Assembly (NCBI GenBank): GCA_944348085.1
Contig: CALVMU010000007.1
Coordinates: 1-55,730 of the forward strand
Length of the DNA: 55,730 bases
Source: an uncultured Clostridia bacterium
Lineage (GTDB): Bacteria > Bacillota > Clostridia > Christensenellales > UBA1242
Direction of reading: 5' to 3'
Of this stretch, positions 26,101-41,100 are shown piece after piece. Both the position numbers and the translations under genes were made by a program. Position 1 is the first letter of the stretch; each line of letters starts with the position of its first letter. Below the pieces are notes generated by a model. It had not been told where the DNA came from. It was given only the letters and a program-made list of their open reading frames with translations, and did not search any database.

Positions 26101-29100
26101 TTTTTTTCGTAAGTTACAGTAATACTTCCAGAATTATTATTTGACTGACTATCAGTGGTATAAACATATCGAACGGTTACCGCAACACCAGCATCAGTCT
26201 TAGTCACATTTATTGAAATATTATTGCTGTCGATTATATTGCTTAAGTTTTCTGATACTGATACGGAATAGTAATCTTGATTCAAATCAAAACCAACTCC
26301 TTTAAGATTCACTGTTACTATTGCAGTACGCGTAGTTGCTTCAAACACAGTTGAATAATATTTGTCGGCAAGAACATATGAAGTGCCACTAATTGTTACT
26401 GTATCATAGTTGTTATCACTAGTACTCGAAACAAAATCTGATTTAGTAAGCGAATTGCTATAGTTCGTATCATCGTCTAAACTCTTTGCAAGAAGAGATT
26501 CAGAAGGATAAATGTATGATAATACTTCATCTTCATATGTAGGGGTGAATATCTCCCCAAACCCAGATCTTGTTGGATTTGGATAAATAAACAAATCATA
26601 AACTTCAAAATCTTCCCACATTGTTTCTACCTTACTGAACGCCCTACCACCACCAGACGATGATGATCCTTTATAAAAATTATATCTATCCATAGAAACA
26701 TAAAATGGTTGATAACCGGCAAAAACTATAGGAATATTGTTTGTCCCTAATTCCAATTTTGTAAAAATTGGATTAGAAGATGTATCGGTTTCAGAATCGC
26801 TTTCACTATTCGTACGTTTACTCTTAGAAAAATCAAATTTAAAATATGATTTTTGTATATCTATACCGCCAAATGAATCATATATAATAAATCCTTTCAT
26901 CGTAGTAGTTTTTTTATCTTCTGGACCTGAATTACCGCTCCAATATTCTTCTGTTATTTCTTGATTATTAAAACTTGCATTTTGATAATCTTCTACTTTA
27001 CTTTTATAATCAACAGAATAAATAAGACCTGTGCCAACACTTCCATTGCGTTTGAGAAAATTTTCATCTACGGTTTCAGTTTCGGTTTCTCCCTCTACTT
27101 TTTTAGTTACTCCTGCTGAAGAACAATTCTTCACTTCTATATCTGCAATCAAATAAGCTGATACATTTTGAGGTGTATTTGAAATCACTTGAACAAAATC
27201 ATTTCCTTCACTATCAGTCGCATATTGTATAGCTGTTTCAGGGTTTTTGCCGAGAGCTTCGATTGATCCTTCATTATAACAATTCTCTATTTTTGCACCT
27301 GCAACTGAATGAGCCACAATACCTGCTGCATAAGCAATTCCTGCCGTACCGTTATTTGAATTGTTTTTATGTCCAGCTTTAATTATACCTGCGTTATAGC
27401 AATTTTGAATAGTTACGCTTGAGGCTTGTACTTGATTGCCTACTATTCCGCCAGCATAATAATTATTATTTGTTCCATTTGTTTTATTTGTTTCATTTTT
27501 TTCATTTGTCTCAGTATAAGTATAACCAGCAAGAACCGAACTGCCATTGAAACAATAGTCAATTGTCACACTACCACTTCCTGAAGCAATACGTCCTACA
27601 ATCCCTCCTGCACCAGTACTTGTTGTGCTGAGTGGACCATAATTTGAACAATAAGCTATCTTTACCGCTGCCGACGCACTAATTTGTCCAACAATTCCAC
27701 CAATGTATGTTGCATCATTATCTATTTTTACCATGCTCGTGACAGTGTTTACCTCTCCACCACTGACTGTATTTATCAAAGCACCAAGATTTCCACTGCC
27801 CGACGCTATCTCACCTTCAAGGGTTATGTTGGAAACTATCGCCGTTTTTGAAGTTCCGTCTGTATTTGTTTCATTTTGCATTGTTTTTGCAAGCAGTGCT
27901 GATGATGAATTTGCTTCGGTGAGGCGGAGATTGCGCACAACTCCGCCAGTGATTGATTCAAACAAGCTGTCAGTTAATCCAGTGATTGTATGATCTTGTC
28001 CATCAAGTCTTTTGCTTCCCAAAGACAATTTTCTTGGCGTTGTAGCGCCATCATCAAATTTGCCATCGCTAAACTCGGTTGCGCTAAGATCAACGTCATA
28101 CATAAGTGCCATATTGGTGATATCTTTCCATCCATCTACTGTTGAGTTGCTCAAAATATACTGAAGCACACCAATATTTGGAACAAGGAAAGTTGAGAAG
28201 CCACTTGTTGCTCCATTACCCAATCGTTTATATGGTGCTGTTTTAACATAGCTATCATAATTCACTTCATCACCTGATGCAGATTCTGTAGAAACAAGAG
28301 TGTTAGACCATGACGATTGTTTCAGATAAGTAAAGCCACGAGTTGGATAACCATAGTTGAAGTCGACAGCTCTTGACCAGTCCTCTGTTGCATAAGAAGT
28401 GTTACTTTCTGCATTAGAGAGGAAGTTTGTAAATAACAACGAGCTTCCTGTGCTCTCATCAGCAGATAACGTTACATTAAGCCCATTTTGATCATAATAT
28501 AGGTCTTCCACTGTTCCGCCTTTATTTGCATAAATACCTGCTGTTGGAGCATCAGTTGAAGTATAATCATTTTGGTCGAGTTTTGTGATGGTGTAGCAAT
28601 CTGAAATCATCATATTACTACCTGTTACAATGCTGTTTGCAAAACCGCTAAGTTGAGCATCTATATATGAAACTACCGAGCCTGTTGCATAAGTATATTC
28701 AATAAATGCTAGCTGATTATCGTCTTCACTTCCAGAACCGGCATAATGGTTAGTTATTGCGGATGCAATTGCTGTTGTACTCTCGTCCTGTGCTTTCCCA
28801 CGATAAATCATTTCGAGAGAGGTATAGCTCTCGGCAATAAGCCCGCTTTCCATACGCCCAACAATACCACCCATAAAGAATGATTTTTCTGCACCTATTG
28901 ACATTGATCCATTTACGCCAACACCATAAAGAATTGAACTGCCTAACATTACATTGACAAGTCCGCCTATGTGTTCGCCGTTCGCATAGTTACCGACCAC
29001 ATACTCTTGTATGTCTCCATCATACGCAATGGTAAAGTTTACACCTGAGATTGAAGAGTAGCCATCAATCTTTTGAATTGGTTTGGTCAATATGACATCT

Positions 29101-32100
29101 TCAAAGTTGCCAACAATTGCAACATTGGAAAGCGTTTGACCTTGAACACTTGCAAACGCATCGCTTGTGAAATAGTTGACATCATAATCACTACCATTGC
29201 CGACATCGTTTTTGGTATCAGCATCAGTTATATTAGGCTCTGCTGTCCATTTTGAAGCCGGATTGAGTTTTGTGCCTGTGGCATTATAGCTTGTATTTCC
29301 CGTAGCTTCAATAAAATCTCCAAACTTTGTATCATTACCTAATTTGGTTTTTATTTTGTTTAAAATATAATCTTCGTCACTTGAAGAACCATATCCATTT
29401 GCAGATGCCCCGCTATAACCAATGTCTGTGCCTTGATCGTCAAAGGCAAGGCTGACTGCTGAGTTGTAATAGTTGCTTGTGCTTGTTGTCAATGTTCCTG
29501 CACCAACAATTGCGCCTGTTTGGTCGTTTGTTGTGTTTGCGCCAGAGCCAGCAAGGCGAGCATTATGGTTTGTCACCATGCTGTTGGACTCTGTGATTGT
29601 GCCGAGGCCGTCTTCAGAGTCCACACCTGTTTGCTCAAAATTGATTTGTCCAACAATTCCACCGAATTTATAGGAAGACATGCGAGAAGAAGCATTATCA
29701 TCTCCGCTATAATCAATAAACACATCGCCATAGTTGTTGGCATTGTTTATTGCAAAGTCTGAGTTTGCATTTGCAATTGTTCCTCCAACTATAACGTCCT
29801 GCCCATTTTGTTCTTTGATGATAATCTTTCCACCAAAGAGTGAGTTGGTGATGCTTGGAGCTGAATCAGCATCTCCTTGCAAGAAGCCCATTATTCCGCC
29901 AACGCTGACACCTCTTGCGTCTCCAAGGTCAACAGTGATTGTGCCAATATAAGCTGTGTTGGCTAAAACTGTATCAATATTTTCGTTAGCATATGTGTCT
30001 GCGAGTGAGTTATATCCCACAAGACCGCCAATATAAAGATTTGCAGCGCCAGAAGCTCCGGCGGTTGTGCTGGTTGAATTGATTGTAAGATCTGAGTAGA
30101 GGTTTCCGCCACTTGCTGAGATAACATGTGTGCTGTAGCCAATCAGTGAACCAATTGCAACGCGAGTGCTTGCTGACGTTGTAAGGTTTAATCCTTTAGT
30201 TGTGACTGCGCCTTCTCCTGCCAAGTAGCTTTCATCTCTGACATAGATATTTGCAAGAGTAACCCTTTGATTTGCAAAACCAACAAGTCCACCGATGTTT
30301 ACAGAGCCTTCTCCACCACTATTTTGAGAAGAGCCTCCAGCCGGCTTGAAAGTATTTGCAATTGAAAGTTTTGCTTCGGTGCCATAAATTGAAACTTCTT
30401 GGTTTGTCTGTCCAATCACGCCACCAACTTGAGTGATGCTTGACTTGATATTTCCTGTTATGATAAGGGTCGAAGCAATGTTTCGATCATTGCTGTTGAT
30501 ATCGCTTTGAGCACCAATTGTGAGAGCTGCTGCTCCACCACTTGCACCTACGTCTGCTCCAGCTTGACCAATCACGCCACCGATACGAGCAGAACCGATA
30601 GAGACAGGTTTATTAGCGTCGGTGCCACCATTCACTGTTACTGTTGAGGTGAGCCCTGTTATTGTCATGGCATCAGAGGTTGCGAGGTAGCCAACGGCTC
30701 CGCCGATATATGTTGCTGCCGCTTGCATTGCATTGGCTGTAAGATCGATAGTCATATCTTTGATTGGAAGTGCGCGAGATGACCGTCCTGCCACGCCACC
30801 AAGATAAACATTGTTATGCTCATCACCAGTTCCATTGTTATGCTTATTACCAGTTTCTGAAATTGACACTTCTAGTGTTATTTCAGGTGTTTCACTTTCA
30901 CCGCCAGATTGTTCTGTGCTGATGCGAGTTGAGCTTCCACCAACTAAGCCAAACATTCCACCAATATTAAGAGTTGCGCCTTGGCTTCCTGTGTCTCCTG
31001 GCGCTGTAAGGTTTAATGTGCTTGTAACCTTAGTATCAGCCAATAAAGTCAGGCTGTTGAGTCCTTCAACATTTCCAACAAAGCCACCCAAGTTGACTGA
31101 GCTGTCACTGCCGCCAGTTATACCCAAATTTGATGCGTTAATATCAATAGTCAAGTCATTTGGCACGATAAAGCTTATGTTGCATTCGGCAACTCTGATG
31201 ATTGTGTTTTGTTGGTTGCTTGAATCTTTTGATATTGCACCAAAGAAGAGTCCGATGTTTGCAGATTTGGCAGTTGAGTTTTCTGCATTTAGGAAGCTTA
31301 TAGCTGTAAAGCTAGCTCCTTCGGTTGCATTTATTCTTACATTATAAATATTCATTGGAGTTGTGTTGCTTGTTTGTTCTGCATAACCTGCAATCCAACC
31401 CGCATAAAGTTCTGACTCTTCAGTAACTTTGGTTGCATCAACTGACATGATTGTTACGTCAGACAAATTGCTTAACCCTGTTAAGTCAAATGTCAAGCTT
31501 TCAATTGATGTTCCGTCTATGCTTGGAGCAATAAGTCCTGCAGCAAATTGACTGCTGCCTATGATTCTTGAATTTACTGAAATTGGTTTGTTTATAAACA
31601 GCGTGATATTGTTGAGAGTTGCTGTTTCCATCGATCCTTGGCTTATAATGCCGCCCTCCACTGTAATAGGCTCATTGTTACCAGGATCTGCCTCTCCTCC
31701 GCCAACTTGAATGTGGACATTGTCCATTGTAAAGCCTGCTGATGTCTCTTCAAAGAGAGAGCTGCTGATGATCAAACGAACTTGACGAGCTTTTGTCTCG
31801 CCTGTTGTTCCATTGTTATCAGTCCAATATTGTTGATCTGTCAAACCAGAAATTGTTCCGCTAAATCCGCTCAATGTATAAGTGCCTTGAAGAGACGAAA
31901 TGTCAACATCGACATATACTCCTGAGCCTTCTGCTTTTTCACCACGCACAATAACATTGAGGTTGTTGTTTTCTGTCATCATCTGCAAAACATTTGCCTT
32001 GTTCCAGTCGTCAAGGTAAACAGTTGTAAGTTGACCGATTGAGTATTTGATTTCTGGGAAAATTCGGTCTGAATTGTGAATCCAATTGTTTGTATCCCAA

Positions 32101-35100
32101 ACCATGCTGTTTAAGAACACTTTTTGCGTTGCTTGATAGCCTGCTGAGCCGTTTGTGTAAGTGTAAATTGGCTCGACAGGTTGAGTCAAATCGGAAGCAT
32201 AAACGCTATATTGATGATAGTCTTTATAGAAATTGATGTAAATTTGCGTTGCGTTGTTGTCAAATGTGTAGTATTGAACAAAGCCGAGCGATTTGGTTTC
32301 TCCCTCTGTTCCTGTCCCCACATTTGAAGCAGGCGCAATTGTGACTGCTGTTGGAATATCTACATCCTCTGCAGCTCCACCAACAAGTTGATAAACAAAG
32401 TTTGCAATATTTCCTCTATTGTTTGCAGCTCCACTAACAGATCCTTCTGTTGCAAATTGACTGTTCGAGTAAGCTTCGCCAGTTCTATAGTCAATGTTTG
32501 TGAAGAAGTTGATTGCGTTTGTTGCAAGAAGAGCAATTCTGTCAGAAGAATCAGCAATAAAGCCAACAAGTCCACCGCTATTGCCTTCCTGCTCAGCTGT
32601 GTATGCTCTGACATCACCAGTTGCATAAGTTTCGAGGAATAAGAATTTGGTGTAGCCTTCGCCTGCAGTTGCTTCATAATGATAGCTTCGTGCGCCCGTC
32701 AACTTGATTTCACCGATGAGACCACCTGCACTTTCAGCTGATAGAGAAATAACGTTGAGTTTTGAGTAAGATGTTTGAAGAAGACCTGAGCCAACAAAAC
32801 CAACAAGTCCGCCTATTGCTTTTTGAGAATAGTTTGTGCTTGATTGATTTTCTGCCATGAACAAGTTGAGGATTCCGCGTTCAACTGATGTGTTGCCAGT
32901 ATAGTAAGAGGCAATATTGTCTTCAATGTCTTGTTGAACTTCTTCTTCATGTGTTGAGAAGAGTTTTGAAAGATATCCAAATGATTGTCCGATAACGCCA
33001 CCAGCATAATCCTTTGTGCTTAGGATGTGTGAAGTGTTATCTTCCATTTTGCCAGTTACCGTTACGCCAGCGTCTTCAATAAAGGTTTGATGAGCAGTAA
33101 GTCCAAACAATCCACCTGCCACTTGGCCTGTCACATTGATTGTGCCCAAAGCTCTGATAACTGTGACGTTAAACTCTGGTGAAGTTGTGTAAGAGAAGTA
33201 TGATTGAGAAGACGAGTAAATATCCACATAACCAGCAACACCACCAGCATAAGAATATGGAGAAGTGATAGAGGCAATTGTGTCTGAACCTGTGAACATA
33301 TATGTGTAGTTTAATGCTGAAAGAACTGCATTTCTGAAGTAGTTGATGTCGCTAACCTCAAATGTCGTTTCGTCTCCAGTTGTTGTTCTTCTCACAGCTT
33401 GAACATTTGGATTTTCAACTGTTATATTTTTCACGATAGAGTCGCCAGAGATAAGTCCTGCAAGTGAGCCGACAAAGTTTCTGCCTTGAACCATTGCTCC
33501 GTTTGAATAGGTTATTTCAACATTAACAATCATTGCGTCTTTGATATAGCCTGCAAGCGTTCCCACAAAGGTTGTGTCGCTGGCAAGCATGTTTGAACTT
33601 GTTTGTATGTTAAGTCCAACAATTCTTGGATAGTATGTTGTGGTTGCGGTCGCGTAAGGCTCGATTGACTTAAACAAGCCATAGGCAAGATTGTTTCCGT
33701 TGTATGAAAGACTCAGCCCACTTATCGTGAAGCCATTTCCGTAGAATTTTCCACTGAATGCGCTTTGTGTTGATGGAAGTGACATGATTTGAGAGCTGAA
33801 TGCGCTCATGTCGATGTCGCTTACAAGTCTGTATGAGCCATGAATTGTGTCTTTAAACATTTCTTGAATTGGCGTTGACTCGCTTGCACCAGTGATGTCA
33901 ATAAATTCTTGAGCTGTTCTGACAATGATTGGGTTGCTGTCTGTTCCATAGCTTGCATCAATTTCATATTCGCTTGTGCCATCTGACACATAAATGATGC
34001 CGTAAGGAAGTTGATATTCTCCGTCTGTGTTGACAGAGCCATCTGCGTTGTATTCAAGATAGTTTACATATCTATAAGAAATTGCAATGTCATCTGGTTC
34101 TAGAAGTTTCAAACCTTCTCCGCCAGCTGAATTTGTATCCATTGCCCAAATGCCATCCTCTCCGCCATAAGTTGCGATTGAGAAGCCATAGAAATATTCC
34201 TCTCTGTCTGGCGATGGAACCATAATAACATTTGTGTCAAAGTCGTCTTCTGTGCTTGAGCCTGTGTTTGCATCAGTTGAGTTGTATTCCATGTTGTAGT
34301 AATAGCAGTTTTCATATTCACCGCTTGCAAGAAGGTTTCCGGCAGAATCAAGACCTGAGAAGTTCATTTGTGAGTATCTTTGATTTTCAATTTGACTTGC
34401 AGAATAGCAGTTTGCCACTCGTCCCTCATTGCGATAAACAAAGCCAGAAGCAAGGTAAACGCCATTTTGTGAGTCAGCGTTTGAAATCATAATGTTTGAA
34501 TAACTGTTTTCAATAAGAGAAGAGTCGCCGGAGTTTGTCAAAACAAAGCCTGCAATCACCGCTTGCTCTGTTGAAATCTGAGAACCAAGTCTTGCATAAA
34601 TTCTTGAATTGTCTGTGGTTGTTTGTTTAACGCCTTCAACATAGCTTGTCAAAATTTTGCCAGAGTTTGTTCCAACAAAACCTGTTGCATAAGCCTTGTC
34701 TTCTCTTGCCGTTCTGCTGTCATTTTGCATTGCAAGATTTTTTACAAACGAAGCTGAAATGCTTCCTTGGTTTTGAAGAACAAAGCCTGCAGTTTGACCT
34801 TGAGCTGTGATGGTAAAGTTTTCAAGAGTTGTGACTCTTGCAGTGATTTGGTTGTTGTAAGTTGGGTCAACTTCCAAAAGTTCAACAATATCATCTCCAC
34901 CAACTCGAGAGTTTGTGATGTTTCCGTTGTTGTTGATTACAAAACCTGCAACTTGGCTGTCCCAAGATGAGTTTTCACTCATAGAAACTTGGTTTGAACC
35001 ATTCATATAGTTGATATTGATGCCATGGTTGCCTGAAATCTGAGTGGTTGCTAGTTCGTTAAGACCGCTCTGTCCTATTGCATATTGGTCGGTATAGAAT

Positions 35101-38100
35101 GCCACAACTTCGCAGTTTGTGATGATACCATTGTTTGTGATTGCAAAGCCTGCAACATTTAGGTCACTTACTCCGCCAGAGCCGACATTTACATTCATTT
35201 GACCGCCATTGTAAAGGTTCACGCGAACATTTTTGAGTGTTGTGTTTTCGTTGACTGTGTCAAATAGAGCCAAATTTAATGTGCTTGAAGAAGCCGTTGT
35301 GTCAAAGGATTTGATGTGAATTGTATGGCCGTTTCCATCAAGGCTTGCAATAAAGTCAGTGTTGAAAGGAACATAATCTTCAAGAACGATATCGTTCATC
35401 AAAATATAGTCATACATTCCACTGCCTTCACTTTCTGCAAGTGACAAAAATTCTTGAGCAGTTGTGATCATGTTTGGAAGGTCTAGGCTTGTCCAAGGCC
35501 TTACTTGAACATTGAAATATGTTTCAATTGTTCTGCTTTCGCCATTTGTGACAACATAAGTTCTGATCATCATTTGCTGAGTTGCTTCAGTCAAAGTTTT
35601 TGCCCTGATGTTGATATTTCCGCGATTATCAACTGTAATATCAAACAATGAGCTTTCTGAGTCTGCGCCACTTACTGGAATAAGATTGTTTCCAACGACA
35701 TAGTAAATTCTGTCAATAAGAGGAATTTCTTTGTAAGTTGTTGTCTGGTCGTTGTTGACTGTTTCTTGAACGTTGATAAGATAATCTGAAGTATATCCTT
35801 CAGCAATTTGTCCATTGTCAAGGACTACTGGATAGCTGTGAGCTTGCTCAAACTCTGTTCTCTTTCTCATTATCTCATTGTATGCAGCAATTGCTGCTTG
35901 ATTTGAGTTGTCATAGTATGGATCTTCTGGGTCAAACACATAGTTCAGCGAAATGGTTTGATTTATGTTTGCATAAACATTGAGCGTTCCGTTTTCTGCT
36001 CCTTCAACATAAGTCGCATCTGGATTGATTTTGAAATCAACAAGAGTGACGGTTGCAGTCGCCGTCTTGCGCTCAACATTGTTGTTGATTCTGCGAACAA
36101 CTGTTGCGTTGACATAAACTCGATTGTCTTCAGTCATGCTTTCAGCAAGAATGGTTGCGCTGAGGTTGTAGCGATAAATTCTTCTGTTGTTTGTTTGGTC
36201 AATATCTTCGCCAAGGAAGGTGTATTCAACGCCTTGTCTTGCACCACTGATGTTGATTGCCTCAACCTCTTGGTCAAGGTTGACTGCAATTTCAACTTCT
36301 GCGCTTCCGCCTTTGGCAAGAAGAGTTGAAGTGTCGCCATCAATTGAGATTGTAGGCTCAGCAAGATATGACACAAAGATAAAGCTGTTTACATAGTCAA
36401 CCACTTTTGGCTCGCCTGTCTCAGAGTTGTAAACATAGTAAGTTGCAGTGATTGTAAGCGTGCAATCTTCTGGGATTGCTCTGCTGAATGTTGCATGGAA
36501 GTAAAGGTCATATTTTGGATTTTCTCCGTTATAAACCTTGCTAGCATAACTTGCCGCTGGAGTAAATCTGAAGCCATTTGGCAAACTTTCAAATGTGACT
36601 ACGCTTGTAGTTTGATATTGCAAATTATTGCTTGTTGGCTCAACTGGAATAAACACAACAGCATTTGCAATTGGTGCGCCTGTGACTGTGACTTCCATAT
36701 AGTCATAGTAAGCATAGGCTGGGTTTACGCTTGCGTGCAAAATTGAAGATGAGCCTGGCGCCATAACACCAGTTGAGGTGCTTAAAGTTGTATAGGTTGT
36801 TCTGCCACTATTATATGAAGCTGTGTCAACTTTGTAATTTGTCACATCAGCTTTTGAAATGCCCTGTCTTGCAAGGTTGATTGTCAAAGACTTTGAAGTG
36901 AACTGACTGTCTGAAACAAAGCTAACTTTGTAAACTTCATCTTGACTAAGAACGCTCTTGTAGCTTTCTTCCACTTCAAATCTGAATGCAAATTCTTTTG
37001 TATAGATTGTTGTTGAATCTAATTGGCTTGGCGAGTTATCTGTTCTTGTAACAGTAAACACTTCTGTGCCATCTTGTTTTGAGAATGTGAAGGTATCTTT
37101 TTTCACACTCATTGAAAGCGCAGTTTCAACACCGTTTGCAACAAGTGCGATTTGTGGTGCAACGGTATCGTCCTCAGCTGTTGTTTGCATGCTGACATTG
37201 ACATTTGCAATGGTTGATGGAGACATTGAAATTTCGTCGCCGTCATAACCAATTGCGATTGCACCGTCAACTGGCTTGATGATGATGTCGACCTTTGTCT
37301 CTCCTGTAACTGCTGATTGTAAAGCCTCTTGTAAAGCCTTATCACCACTGCTTAAAACAGGATAAATGCTTCCTGTCAAAGCAGTATCGCCATCTGAAAG
37401 CGCATTGAACGATGTGTTTGAAATCCGTTCAAATATCACATCGCTTTTTATTTCGGTATCTGTTTCTGAATCGTTTGTTGCAGGTTCAGTCGTGATACCA
37501 AAGCTTGAAAGCATGTCAAGAGCAAATTCGTCTGCGCCAGAACCAAGATAAACGCTTGTCGAAGCAAATTGTGCGACAAACAGTCTTGATTTTGATTTTT
37601 GCAAGTTGACAGTGGTTGTTTGATCGTGAGTAAACTCCTCCACTCTGCCAGTTGCGTTTTCTGATGTCACAATCACACGGCTGAGCGCTTTGTCAACCAC
37701 ATAAGCAGAGGTTGTGTTGATTGAAACATCTTGTTTTGAATAGATTGAAAGGTTTCCGCTTCCAATTGATTGAATAAAGATTTCCGAGCCACTTATCACC
37801 AAACTGCTAGAGTCTGACGAAATGATCATGTTATCGTTATAGTTTGCAAGCAAGCTTGAAATTGCAATAGTGTTAAGCTCACGATAGTCTTGTGCCTGTG
37901 ACGAAGTAAGTGAGCTTGAGCCAACATTGACATTGTTTCTGAAGAAGACGATTGACTGTCCGTCATCTGTTGTTGCAGGAATGGCGCTATACAAATCGCC
38001 ATTTGAAACTGTGCTGAACTGACCGCTTACGCTTGTGATTTTTTCATCTTGATAGAAATATCTTAAATAAGCATTTCCATTATTTATATTACTATTGAAA

Positions 38101-41100
38101 TTTGGGTCAGCCGAAGTGATAACTCGTTCGCCATTCGAGCTGAAGTCGCCATTAGGCTTGTCAGTGTTTGCATTTGAATATACAACTGTATAAGCGTTGT
38201 TGCTGTCATAATAAGCAATATAACTTCTTGTGAAAATCGTTTCTGTGGCATTTGAAGATCCTACAAAACTTGCAAGAGTCTTGATGTTGTCAACAAGAGC
38301 GATGTTGTCAACAAGAGCAAAGCTTTCTGAGAATGTAAGAGTTCCTCCTCCTGTATAGCTTCCAACCAAAGCACCTGCAGTGCCATTTAATCTTTTGAGT
38401 GAATCTTTTGAGCTTAAGTTATAGTCGTAAACATAAACCTGCGAGATTGTGCCTGCGGTCGTTTGCTCTCCAATCACACCTCCGACCGTTGCACCAGTAA
38501 AGGTGTTATATTCAGTCTCTAATGTCGCATTTGCAGATTGGGTTTCAGCTGCTGTTGCGCGTTTTTCAAGGTTATAAAATTCAACGCGAGCAATTGAAAT
38601 GCTTCCGCTGTTTTGTCCAGCAACGCCACCAACTGTTGCACCAGAAGCTGAAATTGTAAGACCGAGCACTGAAACATTTGTTATTGTGCCGTTTGCTCCA
38701 TTTGTGCCAGCAATTCCACCAACATAAGTGTCATTTGAAGCATTTTGATAACTCAAAACACTGCTATAAGTTCCGTCAGTGTCGATTGTAACATTGCTGA
38801 TTGTTCCGTTGTTTGTGCCAACAACAAAACCAGCGCCAAGCACCTGTCCATTAAAGGAAATGTTGCGAATTTGTCCGCCTTCACTTCCGCTTCTTGACAA
38901 AGTGCCAGCAAAGTTGCCACCAGCCAGAGTTATTGTAATGTCGCTGTTGCCATTATAGCCTTCAACTCCACCAGTGAAATCCTCAAACAATGAGGTTGTT
39001 TTGCTTAAAGTGATATCATTCATCACGCTATAGAAATATGTGCTTGAAGAATCGCCTTTGTCAAAACCGCTTTCGTCATACACTCTGTAAGCGTGTTCAA
39101 AGCTTCGTCCGTCAGCAACTTCGATTGAAACCTCTTTAAAGATGTTTGCAAAGCTGATGACTTCACCTTTATTGTTTGTGAAGAAGGCGTTTTGAGTCAA
39201 ATATTCAAAGTTTGTAAGCCCATCGCTTCTTGTCTTTCCAAGGTCGGAAAGCGAAATTTTGCCAGATTTAGTCTGTTCTTGCTCATCAATATATTTAGTA
39301 TATTGATAATTTATTATTCCATTGTTTACAGCGTCAGTTGGGAAAACATAAAGCGTTCCGCTTGTGCCTTCTGTTATGCCATCGGCAAGATCAATTCTAA
39401 GACGAGTGCTTACGCTGGCAATTGGCGAGACATTGACAATAGAAGTTGTTTGGTCGCCATTTTCATTGACAACGATATAGCTTACACCTGTGTTTCTTGC
39501 ACTGCTAGGCGCTGTCTCAACAATCACATATTGTGATGTTGAAGTCAAAGAGCCAAGTTCAAAATATATTCCGTCATCATCAATTCCGTCAATTGTGACC
39601 TCTTCAACTCGGTCAGCGTTGATGATTGTAAAGCTTAAAACCGCCTCATAAGGTGATGTTGAGCCATCGAGCCCTGCCTGGTCAAGAGATGCGTCAGTGC
39701 TTGTGAGCACATAGTCAAGATAAAGTGTTTGAGGGCTGTTTTGCTCTCCGTTTGTAGAGAAAGCATAGATTGTAAATTCAATATAGGTGGCTTGAGGATT
39801 TACATTCAAAATCTGATAATACTCATCTATTGGAGATTGCCCTGCTTCATATCCGCTCCAAACAACTTGACGAGAAGTTGCATCAAAATTTCCTGTATAG
39901 TTGATATAGTTCTCTCCATCAAAGAAAACAGTTCTAAACACAAAGTTGTCGCTATCTTTGTAAGTGATGTCGTTTGAAGAATATGAAACTCTGATTGTTT
40001 TTTTGATTTCATCGCCAGTGTCGCCAACTGAATCGCTTGCATAAAGCGAGAAGCTTCTGTCACTTGCTGGAGTGATTGCAAAGCTTTCAACAGCATCGTA
40101 TGAGTGAACAAGCACAATTCTCTTGAAGGTTGCAGTTCCGCCGCCCAGTCCAATTCCTTCATAAGTGAAAACGATGTATGTATAGCCAACATCTGTTGTT
40201 CTGATTGCATTGTTTGCAAAACTGTCAAAGGTGACAATCGCACTTGTTGTGTTTTGAGCCTCTGCTCTTTCAATGATGGTGTTTAAGTTTTCCGCCAAGT
40301 CTCCGTCATTATTGGCAAATAATGAAAGATATTCTTCTAGTGTTGTTTCACCTTCAACAAAATCATAGAAATCAACTGAAACCGAGGCCTGTGCCATATT
40401 TCCATTTGTGCTTGTGTTGAATGAGTGAACAAGCGGAGTTGTCGTTCCGTTTTTAAGCATTAAAACGCCAGCTGAAGATGAGCCGTTTAAGTTTACAACG
40501 CCATTTTCAACGATATAATTTCTGCTGTCATTTAAAACAATTGAAGCTGAAGTGTTGTTTGCCGTCACTGATGCGTTTGTAAGAGGGAAATAGATGTTGA
40601 GTGTGATTGGGTCGCTTTGCATGCCGTTTTCATGAACAATTGCAAATGTGGTCGCGCTGTTTGTAAGGCCAATATATTCCTCTTTCAAAGTCACATTAAC
40701 AGCAAATCTCACATTTTCGCCATTGTTTACTGAAACGAAAATTGGATCGCTGATGTCGACATATTGGCTGTTTGAGCTTATTGAAAGCCCATCAACAGTT
40801 GTCTGACCATGCAGGATAAAGTAGAATGGTGTGGAAACAGCAGTCGTGCTGTTGAGAATTATCTCTGAAACAGCTTCACCTGTCTCGCCAGTGATAGAAA
40901 TTTCGTCTGCTGTTTGAATGATGTTTACAAGCACCTCCGCTTTTGTTGCTCGAGAGTTGTCAACTGAAGCAAAAGTGAGAGGTATGTTGTTTGCAATGGT
41001 CACATCGTTGGTTGTAAAATATTCAGAATTTGCTCTGAGATAAAGGCTATGCTCAAAGGTCTTTGAAGATGTGCTTGAAATCTCTTCAGAAACCCATTGT

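Noticed and set aside
30811-31347. 178-codon rightward frame inside the giant gene
   Set aside because: Antisense frame in DNA of strongly biased codon use; no ribosome-binding site or promoter, and the giant frame is clearly the coding one.
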